Origin: Lumbricus rubellus
Lineage: Eukaryota > Annelida > Clitellata > Crassiclitellata > Lumbricidae
Assembly (NCBI GenBank): GCA_945859605.1
Contig: OX243811.1
Coordinates: 36,941,750 to 37,005,749, forward strand
Length of the DNA stretch: 64,000 nt
Direction: 5' to 3'
Shown here piece by piece: positions 10,806 to 21,900 of this stretch. Below the pieces are notes generated by a model, which was not told where the DNA came from, ran no database searches, and saw only the letters and a program-made list of their open reading frames with translations. A program made the translations under genes and the position numbers. Numbering within the stretch: position 1 is the stretch's first letter; each line of letters begins with the position of its first letter.

Positions 10806-11963
10806 CTACCAGTAGTCTTTTCCTGGTATCCATGGATGTGGCTCAGCAACATACTTAAGCGTGTATGTTTCATTTTCTCTCATCACCGGACACAGTTCAA
10901 GAATTTTCTTCACCGTCTCTTCTTCGAGTACATAGAATACGTGAAGAGAACGCAGCCGTGGACACTCCTTTGCCACGATAAGCAATGCTGCATCCAGCTC
11001 TCGCTCCCTCCGTGAAGGTGGTGACTTCACAATCAGCTTCTCAAGAAACTCCTTGTAATAGCTGCATGCAAGTCTTACCTCAAGCCAGAGGTCTGTTACG
11101 GTCTCCAGGCGAAGCTCACTCACCGGTATCTCTGGTTTCATGACCTCAGCAAGCTTTTGGAGTGGACACGTGTGATCAAAACCAAGTGTTACACGAAGCT
11201 TTGGCAATCGGCTTGCAATTCGTTGCCAGATAGAGGACGGGATATCCTTGGCATACTTCTCCTCACGACGACAGAAGATGGAAAGTCTTCGAAGAGGCTC
11301 ACGATCTTTTTCAATCAAAGCAAGCAGAACATCCTCCGTGCAACTGACACTAACGACACAAAGTTCTCTAAGCTTTCGACAGCGATTGACCAGCCTCAGA
11401 AGAGAGTTCGGTGCCACTTTGCAGATTAGCGCATTATTCTGAATGTTCAGGACTTCAAGATCGGGGTGATTTGCTGACAAAATCTCTAGCAACTCGCCAC
11501 TGAAACTAACCGGAAGTCCCTTCAGGTCAACCGCCGTTAACGACTTCGACATGCCACTCGAACTAAACAACAATGAAAGCGCATCAAGAAACTTTGAACC
11601 TGAATACATGATTGGATTCTGTCCTATGAAAACTATTCGGAATCGTTTAAGCTGGCGTTCTGGCATCGCTGCCAGTCGGCAGATCAACTGACAAGCAGAC
11701 TCACGACATTCCTCAACTCCTGGATTGACACATACATGGAGGGACTGGATGAATTGACCAAATTGGTCAAGAAACTCAAGAGGCTTCTCATCCTCTGGAT
11801 TCATGAATTCAAAACGGACACTCTTCCAGAGGTGTGGCGAAGCGAATGCAAAATTCCATGATTCACATGTCTGCGACGCCTGGTACCTGTCGGAGAGAGT
11901 GAGATACGAAAACACGTCGACTAGTACATGATCAGGCAGGAAACTCCAAGCCACTGTCTCCAT
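10806..11963 (-). CDS. FBXL8: F-box/LRR-type protein, FBXL8-like
   Basis: One uninterrupted ORF of 385 residues. Residues about 6-50 form an F-box: LPDHVLVDVFSYLTLSDRYQ followed by CESW and LWKSV. The F-box docks on SKP1 in an SCF ubiquitin ligase, and the rest selects substrate. The middle contains irregular leucine-rich stretches (LTAVDLKGLPVSFSGE, DLEVLNIQNNALI, LRELCVVSVSC). The C-terminus TYTLKYVAEPHPWIPG closely resembles the terminal TYTLKL..EPHPW.P of vertebrate FBXL8, and overall length is similar. FBXO39/FBXO33 are related alternatives but lack this ending. A short 5' UTR precedes the ATG, and a possible acceptor (TTTTGGCAG on the minus strand) lies about 28 bases upstream, so a non-coding first exon is likely. 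Confidence 0.88.
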   Translation of the reverse strand: METVAWSFLPDHVLVDVFSYLTLSDRYQASQTCESWNFAFASPHLWKSVRFEFMNPEDEKPLEFLDQFGQFIQSLHVCVNPGVEECRESACQLICRLAAMPERQLKRFRIVFIGQNPIMYSGSKFLDALSLLFSSSGMSKSLTAVDLKGLPVSFSGELLEILSANHPDLEVLNIQNNALICKVAPNSLLRLVNRCRKLRELCVVSVSCTEDVLLALIEKDREPLRRLSIFCRREEKYAKDIPSSIWQRIASRLPKLRVTLGFDHTCPLQKLAEVMKPEIPVSELRLETVTDLWLEVRLACSYYKEFLEKLIVKSPPSRRERELDAALLIVAKECPRLRSLHVFYVLEEETVKKILELCPVMRENETYTLKYVAEPHPWIPGKDYW

Positions 11964-11991
11964 GTTATGCTGTGCAACTCGTAGTAGTTAC

Positions 11992-13690
11992 CTGCCAAAA
12001 GGGGAAAATCCGAGTTAACTAATCTAAACACATCAAATTTAATAATTTCTACAGCACAGCTTATAATAAAATTTAATCTAATCAGTTCTTTAGACTTAAA
12101 ATGAAACCACATTAAAAATATTCAAAATTAATTGAATAAACCTGCTCAAAATTCAATGATTCAGGAAACAAGTAGTCAGCATGAAGGCAGGAAAGTTCAA
12201 ACAGACAATTCTAAGTGCTTCAACAGATCTAACCAACAAAATCTGTTGGTATACGTCACCTAAATGGTAGAAACGTTTACATCTATGTTAGTGAACATTA
12301 GAAACCCTTATTTTACTTGTGTAGTACATTATGCATGTAAGGAAGCACAGGAATAGGTACAAGAACCAGTGATGGACACTAAACTTATTTTTACTAGTTA
12401 TACTTCAACTATTTTTCAACCAAATTAAAACAGTACTTTAACTAATGTTGTTTATTTTTTGTTTATTATACCATGTCTGTACACAAAAATGCGGATAGCA
12501 ATTGGTATATTAAAGAATATTCTTAGCTGATTTTGTAAAGGTAAATAAACTAAAAACATTTTCATAATATCACAGTACAAATATTCATAACTAATTAAAG
12601 GGATTTTAAAGTAAGCAATAATCATGCAGAGCATCAATGACAATTTCACTTTCAAACTGTGTAAAGACAAAATGTAGTACAGTTCTACCAGAAAATAATT
12701 TTCAAAGACGGTAACTGTTCCTGAAACAAACTGTGACGCATCATACGATACAGTTCACAATAAAACCAGTCACTTTAACTTTCTCATGATAATAATGATC
12801 AGCAACAGCAAGACCATGTTGTCAAATTTATTGATACACTTTATTGACTCATTGATACTTAGTTATTTTCAATAAAAGGGATGAAAGGGCCATTAGCTGC
12901 TACTGTGGCAGCTTAGGGTCAACGTAGCTCTCTGGCTTTCAACTGTTCTGCAAAAATTACTCCCAAGTCCATTTCATATTTTCGCGGATGCACACTGTCA
13001 TTTTAAATGGCGGAACAACTATTTAGAAGGGCAGCTGTAGTTAATGGTGTTACTTTTACCTGATCAATTCATGAAAATTTCATTATACGTTTTGACCGAA
13101 GCTATAGAAACACGTGTACACAGTACATTTATAAAGTCCTCATTTACATAGGCAACCATGCACCCAACATTCATTTACGCGTGAGCGAGTGTGTATGCAC
13201 GTGCATACGTCTGACATAAGATATCCACTAACGTGGACATGCTGAATGACGTGTATCTGTGTCAAAATAATGATATTATTACTACCATCCATGCGGTTAA
13301 TACCACTAACGATTACCTAATAATAGTATTATTTGCACGTACGTACGCCAGCAACAACACCTTCACTCACAAAATACTTCCGACCTTTATATCTTAACCG
13401 ATACAGCGGAAGTCTGGTTATTATTTTTGACGACCATAAAAGGTCATTCTTGCGATACACAGGTAGGCCTATAGTAAGATTCTTCGGATTCCTGAGATAA
13501 GACGATCGTGAATTCGTGATGGTTCTGCGCGATTGACCAAAATAATAATTACAGGCTACTGATATGCTGGCCCGCAAGGACCAGGCAAGGACAGGTCTTT
13601 ACGGAAGTCGCACTGGGTGTGGTAACTTGAAAGCTTCGACCCATGTGTTAAAGATTTATTTTTTGTTGATGGCAAAGACCACTTGCATCA
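11992..13690. other. Gene-free upstream region of the FBXL8-like gene
   Basis: AT-rich sequence with no ORF of convincing composition. A 5' non-coding exon and promoter of the FBXL8-like gene may lie here, but I cannot place them. A slightly more balanced stretch at 13.1-13.65 kb is the best candidate for a promoter region. Confidence 0.3.
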
Positions 13691-13832
13691 CGTACGATGC
13701 CTTTAACTACAACTTTTTATTACACGAATAGAAGGCAAGAACTCTATATTGGTGAAGTTAGAGTTCGTTCAGTATTGACAGCTGGTCTAAGTTGTTTACC
13801 TCTTTTTCTGTATGTTCCAAACAGCGTTGGCT

Positions 13833-14347
13833 GCGTTGCCACTCTAAAAAATAAAATAAAAACAAAGTTGGAGGGTCGAAAAACCCAAGGAAACCCAAGT
13901 TACCCAAATCTTCGAAAATGTTCCCAATAATGGACCCAATTTCCGGTCCGAAAATTCTTTTTTTAGTCATTCGGACCAAAAAATCTTTCAATTTTCCCGT
14001 CCAAAAATTCTGACGACCGTTTTTTTAGTCATCCGGACCCAAAAATCTTTCAATTTTTCCAGTCCAAAAATTCTGATGACCTTTTTTTAGTCATCCGGTC
14101 CAAATCTCTCAAAAATGTTCACAATTTCCCGATTTTCGAAAAAAAAACAGGGCCAAAAACCCAAGTTCTTCCCGAAAAAACCCAAGTTTGGATCGAAAAA
14201 CCCTAAATTTTTGGTCGAAAAAACCCAAGCAAAAACCCAAATTCTTCCCGAAAACCCCATTTCTCAAGTTCGGAGCAAAAACCCAAGATCTTGTCAAAAA
14301 ACACAAGATCTTGTTTAAAAACCCAAGGGGTGGCAACGCTGGTTCCA
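13833..14347. mobile_element. MITE-like element filled with AAACCCAAG repeats
   Basis: The left end reads GCGTTGCCACTCT (about 13833) and the right end GGGGTGGCAACGCTGG (about 14328-14343), an imperfect terminal inversion around GCGTTGCCAC. Between them, AAAACCCAAG recurs many times. Two and a half copies of a roughly 62-bp unit (TTTTTTTAGTCATCCGGACC) also lie at about 13960-14105. There is no transposase. A diverged fragment of the same family appears at 25985-26050 in an FMNL intron. Confidence 0.5.
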
Positions 14348-14512
14348 AATTCTTACATCGTGGTTCCAGGAATGCCACTCCGAATTTTCCAAAAGGTCAG
14401 ATCCGGTCCAAAAAAGGTTTTTAAAAAGATAGACTGGTTTTACGTTGAGAAATAGGCCTACGGGGAATTTGTATAAACTTCTGATGAGTATAAAAAAAAT
14501 TATGAGTTATTG

Positions 14513-14550
14513 ATGATGATGATGATGATGATGATGATCGATGATGATAA
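14513..14550. repeat. (ATG)n microsatellite
   Basis: A run of ATG/GAT triplets. The surrounding 14.4-15.1 kb is AT-rich with no gene recognised. Confidence 0.8.
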
Positions 14551-15214
14551 TACAGTACAGGTTTAAAACACACAACAACGTGCCCCCCATCAGCAATAAT
14601 AAATAATACTCTGATAATAATATACTAAGGCTTTTAAGCTTTCAATTCATGCACCGGGAAAAGGTAAGAAAAAGAAAATTAAAGTACCGCGGTGGCATGA
14701 CTAAAAACCAAAAGGTCATCAGCTTTCAAAATATAGCCAGAGTTGCCACGTTATTTAATTGGGAGAAAGACTAAAAGCAAAAAAGAAAGAATCAGATTTG
14801 TCGGCGAAGGTCAAAAGAACAGTTTTTTTTAACCCAAGACCAAAAGTTTGGTCTCCCTGGGACTCCCATATATGACTTTCAAGCCTTTTTGTTCAAATTT
14901 TATTATGTAAGCGTAGGCCTACTACTTTTTTAAAAAAGTGTGAAAAAATTAATTTCTTCATCTGAATTGACTTTTCGATGCGTATGAATGCGTTTTTGGA
15001 TATTATAATCTCGCTTTGTATTGCGCTATAAAATTTGCTAATTAATACACGTTCTACGTTTAGGTAGACCTATATATTCAAATATCGAATTTATTGTTTT
15101 CTTTTGCAAAATATAAAAAATACAGACGTCTCTAGCATATTTGAAACTCGGCTGTATGATTTTGAATATGAAGAAGTTATTCAGAGTATTTTAAGGGCAT
15201 CAGCGGGTGTTCCG

Positions 15215-15320
15215 CTGGCTCGGATTAATAATCGTAATCTCCAAACTTCTAAAGCGCCACTCGAAAGCCAAGTGCAGGACACCAGAGGCACCAGCTTATT
15301 TAGGAGCTGCGAATAGTGAC
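15215..15320 (+). repeat. Dispersed repeat shared with 60670-60765
   Basis: The segments AATCGTAATCTCCAAACTTC, TAAAGCGCCACTCGAAAGCC and CACCAGCTTATTTAGGAGC align with AATCGTAATCTAGAAACTTC and GGCGCCAGCTTATTTACGAGC near 60670-60765. The family is unknown. Confidence 0.5.
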
Positions 15321-15902
15321 TCGAGTCAGAGATATTGTTCAAGTGTAGTCCGAATGAGGTCAGACTCTGTTTTGAGGTTGGTGGTGATCCAGGGATTATT
15401 GGTTTGATGCGTGGTCCACGAATGTCAAGGAGTTCGGGGAGTGTGGAGTTGTTGCAGGACGGAAGACCATCAAGTAGATAGAGGGTTTATAAGAAGTTGG
15501 GGTTTGAGAATATCTTTGACGAAGACCTGAAATTCAATGGTCCCTGGTGCAATGGAAAGAATGAATGGAATTAGTGAGCCAAGCAAAGGCTTAATTTCAA
15601 AGTCAACCATGATCGAGAAGGTAAACATTCAGTTATGTTGCGAACTAATTGCTTTATTTTATATAATTACCATTGTTCTGCACAGTGCATCAGTCAATGG
15701 TGCTTAAGGTGAAACTTGAATAAATCATCATCTATTGGAGAAATACCTTGTCATACGTTACCTCAATGGTTTTATCATTTTCTTCGTTAAAGCCCAACTG
15801 TGGTTTGGAATCATATGGTGGATTGGGGATTTCCTACACACTGCCTCATGTCTTGATCACCAGTTTGATCGCTTGATGCGGTGAACTGAAAAACGGGCAA
15901 TC

Positions 15903-18900
15903 ATGTCTCGTAGCAACTCGAAGGGAGATGCGGCCAGTCAAAGCAGGTCAAGCACTCTTCCATCGCGGCTGCCAATTCCAGAACCGAATGAGCTGGAAAA
16001 GCGCTTTGCCAAAGTCTTGGTCAGTTCTTGTTATTTATATCCTAACCTTTTTTTTATCTTTTTACTTATGTATTTATTTACTTGATTTTTAATTTTTTTG
16101 TTTGTTTGGTTGTAGTCAAGTCATCAATTTGTAGATTGATGAATTAACTGATGCAATTGAAAGAGTGCTAACATTAAGCAATTTGTGCACAATTGCCTGT
16201 GTTACTGAGCAGAATATTTTGCCAGTATCACAATGTAGAGAAGCCAGTACTTTATCATTTAACAAAAATACATGAGCTGAAAAAAATACAAAAATACAAG
16301 GGCTGAAAAAGTGTGAACAAGTGCTTCCCCTATGTTCCAGTATGGGACGCAGGAACGGTTTTCTGTATTATGAATTTATAAATCCATTGTCGATCATCTG
16401 TGGATTTTCTTAATTAGTAAGTAATTCTGTTAATCTGTTAGTTGCTTTTGAAAGTAATTTGTTACTTTATTGATCAAACAATCAGTCTGCTTTCTATTTT
16501 AATTCTTGTAGGCTGCGATGGATTTGCCTCCTGACAAAGCAAAGCTTCTGAATCGATACGATGATGAAAAGAAATGGGAAATGATATGTGATCAGGTAGC
16601 ATGCCATATTGTGACGTATTATTGTTTCACATTTGTACTCTGCTCGCATCTCTTGTTGGCAGATACTGTTGTCTATCGATCGATATTCTTACTCTTGTTG
16701 TATTGTGCTCTTGGGTGTTGTCAGCACTGGCGGAATCCACAGAACTTACTCAGCGTTCTGATTTGATCTTTTTGATCTTCTCTGCTGAAATATTCTGAAC
16801 TTTCTAGGGTTCTTGGCTTTCTAGTTGGCTGAAATCTCTGGTACATTCTGAATTTTCAGTTCATGCCACTATCGGCTGCATCAATTTTGGTTACTATGGC
16901 ATAGCCGATTGTTTAATGAGCTGCAATGATCTCGTGTCATTGCTTGTCCTGATATGCTTGGATTGGTGCAATTTCATTCTTTGCATGCCTGCCAAATTCC
17001 CAAACCATCGTCATTCATTCTTTACTGTGCCATTCGTCTAATCTACGTAAATTCTCTCATTTTTTGGGATGGTGGAGAACTCTAGTTGACAGACTCTGCC
17101 CTACACATTATGCGACAAGAGTTGCTTGTGACAGTTGCTACCCAGTTAGGTTGTCAATCTCTTCATTCAGCTGCTTGGGGGAGTTCTATAATATGTTCCT
17201 TGATCGAAATAGAATACTTAACGCTCCTCCATACGAAATCTCTCTGTGGAACCTGCCTACTATGAACATTTATACTTCTTATGTGAATTCAGCCCAAGTA
17301 GCAAGCTCTTCCCTTGAACAGCAATGTTCGCAGTGCTTTTGAGAAGTTCTTGAAATTCACACTATAAATATCCCGGTCTATGCATACTAACAGATCAGGT
17401 AAATTTTTATAAATTAAATACCTTTTTTGCTATGAATTGCATTTTAAGGAGTTTTTTACAATGTGCTTGTGTTCATTTTCTGTTAGGAAAAGGTTTCAGC
17501 AAAGCAGCCGCCTGATTTCTACCTGAACAAGTTGCGCATCTTCCTTGACCCGAGCTTGAAAAGTTCCAAGGTGAAACACTCAGGCCGTCATCTCTTCTCG
17601 AGTCCTCGGTTTTTGACAGTAAATATGATTTCAATTTCGTCGTCAGTTGCCTGCGTTAGTGATTTGGCTCGTTTCCATGTCTCTAACCGTTTGACGTATC
17701 AGATTTTAACACAAATCTGATGTAGCCGTCCGTAGCTCCGTCTGTTGCTACTAACAAAGATCAGGAATTTTTTCGAGGTAATATGCTTGAGCCTCTTTAA
17801 AATGTGAGCGTTTGAAAGTGTTTTTATTGGGACAAAGTTACATCAGTTTGTGCATCAAAGTGATGTTCCATTGACCTAATAAAAAAAATCACTGCAGGTT
17901 TTAGCACTAATCAACAACCGTAGTGTAGTAGTTCGTTCCTTTGTTACAGTTGTGAGTACTAACAAAAACTTTGGCTCTTTTGGGGCAGAAAAACAGCGAC
18001 AAATTGTCAGAATGATATTTTAAAAATTACTAAACATTTAGAATCTCGAAGTTTTCTTGACTCGGCATCATGATTTTTGCGATACAATTTTTGGCGAGCG
18101 CAGAAAATGCATTTTTTGTCAAAATTTTCGATTTTGATTGAGGCAACTGTTGTCATTATTGTGTGTAAAATTGTTTAGCAGTAAATGATAGCAATATATT
18201 TGTAATCTAATGATTAATTTAAAAAATATGCAAAACAGTCATTGGCATGTTGTTTAGAGTCATTGTGTTTTGTGAATTTTGTCACAAAAAAGTAGTTTGC
18301 ACTTTTTGATAATGTTTCTGTGCTTTATTGATGTCTATGTGTGTTTAGTGATATTTATATTTGTTTGTTGGAGTTAGAAAAGAGGAGGTACAGCTTTGTT
18401 GTTGCACGTATGTCATGTGTTTGCACTTTTGGCGTGCATGTGCTGTGATGTATTTAGAGTTTGCTAATTTGTATATTTCCTCCGTGTGCATTTATATCTG
18501 CAGAATTTTTTACATGTTGTCTCATGTTGTTATGGAATTGTTAGTGAATGCATTTACTTCAGTTTGGTTGATTTTGCATAATTGCAAATGCTTGCATATG
18601 TTGTGTTTGTTAGGGTTTTGTTAACGTGTCTATTTAATATAAATGGTCATACATTTGAATATATTATTGTGCCTGATTTTGTCTGTCATGTTTCCTGTTT
18701 GTTTTTAAGGCTACAGGCTTTGAGCGCAGTTCAAAGGAATCATCCTCGTTTAGGCGACTAAGTAAAATCTCTTCAAGTTTACGTGTAAGTTTTATGCATA
18801 AGTTTACGCGTACAATACCGTAAATTTAATGCCGCATTGCCTCGCCTACACCATCCTCTGCAAACCACAAGTATGCAGCTTTACACCCATCCTGCAAGTT

Positions 18901-21900
18901 ACCTCTAAAGTTCTTATTCATCTGCTTGCAGTCCCTGTAAATTGACATGGTGCACATGTTGAGAGGTATGTAGTAAAGGAGTGAATGCACTGTCTTATAT
19001 ATTAGTACCATCTGAAGCTGTTTCTTTGGGGTTTGTTTCGTTCTGAATCTGTATTTGTTGCTGTTACGATTTGTTTTTGTGCTTATATATGAAAACAAGT
19101 ATAAATAAATAAAACCTTTTGAGACACTCAGTATGTTTCTTTTTTGCAGTATACTCTTTGCTAAACCTTGTCTACTCTACCTTTTCTTACATCACCATAC
19201 TGTAGCGGTTGACTATTTCATGCATAACAAAGCTCTTTCACTGCTGGTTGATTGTGGATGTGGATGTATAAAGCGTGCTGTCTTGTCATAGAAAGCATGT
19301 TGGCATAAAAGGCATGAATTGTGAGAAGGCGTTCTGCATGTGCTTTTGCACCATTGGCATGTCAGTTGAAGACAGCGTAAATCGCATGTTTGTATTCTAG
19401 TGCATGTTGTAGTCTCACTGTTTAAAAAAAATAATATTGTCTCTTAGCTCAGTCTGGCTAGAATACTGGACTGTCAACTCAGAGGTTGAGGGTTCATGTC
19501 CTTTAGTTCTAGGATAGAGATATTTAATGATTTCTATTCCTCTAGCACCCGTAAATGAACTCAGGTACAAAACATTTACACTGACTAAACACTTTTAGTG
19601 GGAAGATCAGGTTATGAGGTATAGAAGTGGCCACCCATTATGATATGTTGAGACGCAGAAATATGCAGTTGCTAACTTTTTTGCAGCTATTACAGTCTTT
19701 TATGGTTAACTAAAAGGATTGCAAAAATTGAAATTAACTCTTATGATTTGAAAGGCATGGATAGTACAATACATAAGATATGCTAGTTGTTCAGTAGTTG
19801 GATCTGTAAATGAGATACGAAAATGGAGTCAAAATATCCATTAGGGTAGATTAGCTTATAACTTGTAAAAGAGTTCACTGACCATATTTGGGGAGTTTAT
19901 CCACTTTTTGAATTGGTGTTGTGTTTGCACTAAAGCTAAAAGTTTGTAGTCATTTCTTCTACATCGGGAGTTTGCCACTGGGATTTATAAGCAGCGTTTT
20001 CAGATTCCTTTCAGGCCAAAAGTGAATTGCGACTCACAAAATAGATATTCGCAAGATGTCCCGGATGTTTTTCAGGTTAAAAAGGAATTGGGTGACACGT
20101 CCTCGACACAAACGCTGAAGGATCTGGAAATTTCCCTACGGACGAATAACATACAGTAAGTCAAGTTTCCTCTGGCGCTCCGTCCATTTTGCACTTTGGA
20201 TGTGATGCTGAGGAGCGCTGTGAAGCTAGGCAATGTGATGTTAAATTGTTGCAGATTGACTGAGCTGCTCAAGGAGATCTTCAGCTTTGGGGTTTTCAAG
20301 TTATCGTCTGGGGCCTGGCAATTCCAGTGTTTGCGATATTTCTGTTAGACTATGAATAGCCAGCATGCTGGTTATTCACTGATTAACATGGTTTCCATAA
20401 CAAAAGAATTCCCAGTGTCTGGATTTTTTCCTCAGGATATAGGCAATTTTTGTACAACATAGAATTTGCAGAAGATGAATTTTTTGCTATGATCAGGAAT
20501 TAGCTATATTTTAGTTATGGTATACAGTTTGAATTTGCTTCGGTTTGCTTATTGCTTAAGCGAGTCTCTTTCTTCTCTACAATTTTCATGTGGTGGGCAT
20601 GTTAGTTAAGTCTTCAAAAAGACATTTTCAAGCTTTTACCACAAAAACTAGACTCCTTACCTTTAATCGTGCATCATTTGACAGCTGTATTTTATGGTTT
20701 TTCAGGTGGGTGCGTGACTTCTTAAGTGAGCAGCATAATGGTTTGGATGTTCTTGTGAGCTACTTATCCTATGCCCAGCAGATCATGAGGTATGTTGCAG
20801 AATTTTGTTCGTTCTTTCATTCATTCGCTACATTTATTAATTAACAAGTTAACACCAATGCACAAGACACATTAACAATAAAGTATCGAGCTTTCTCAGT
20901 TGCAGGTCCTTCTGTCGGGCATGGTCTTCTGTTGGAGATAGACCAGTTATCATCTGCATTCTTACGTTTTTATAAATTGCCTTTTCATAAGTAACCTATT
21001 CATAAGGTAATTTATATTTTTTATTGAATATCTTGCTTTTTCATAAATTCTTTCCATTTAATTATTTATCTAAACTAACCTCTGTGGGGTGCTGTGGTGT
21101 AGGAGTGCGATTCGGTGCCTTGGCGTCCGAGGGTTTGAGGTTCAAATCCAGCTTAAGCCGCCATGTAACTTATTTAGCCTTTTCCTAAGAGATACCTTTT
21201 CTCAAATAATCTTGTCTTAAGTTACCATCCATATTTTCTGAATTATCTTGCTTTTTCATCAGCGATGTCTAACATTAAATTGTGTTGCAGTACTGTTCTG
21301 TAAATTACCTTAACTGCTCATAAATTACATTACCTTACTTATTCAGAACCGAGATGCTGAATACAGTTACTGATGGTGATAGTTCCTTCAACGCCTCGTT
21401 GCCTAGCAACCGGAACTCGTATCCAGCCTCTGCATCCGCTAAGCATACGATGAAGATGAAGAGTTCGCACTCGAAGCTCAACTTTGGGGATGCCATGGAT
21501 GATGTCCATGTAGGCATCCTCTGCCTTCGAGCCATCATGAATCACCAGGTATGCTGTCCCTTCACCAAAGCACAGGACCTTGGTATCCATATCAAGCAGC
21601 ACTTCATAGCATAGCATAGCAAAACATAACATAGGTTTTTTGCTGGTTCTTCATAAGAAATGCAATAACACAAATTTCAGATTGACACTGAGTTGGGATA
21701 CAAAGAATGACTATTTGGGGACCAGAGTCATGCTAAACTGAGCTACATATGTACCTACCATACCATTACTGATAGGTCGATGTTGATATATTAAAGCTCA
21801 GAAGTGGAAGTGATTTAATTTTCGACTGAAATGATAATAGAATTTGCCAAATTTTCTATTGCTAGCAAGTTTAAAAAAGAAACAAACAGAAAATAAGAAG

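Noticed and set aside
19439..19506. Functional tRNA gene
   Set aside because: Boxes A and B are recognisable, but the acceptor stem does not pair and the anticodon stem has mismatches; treated as a SINE or pseudogene.
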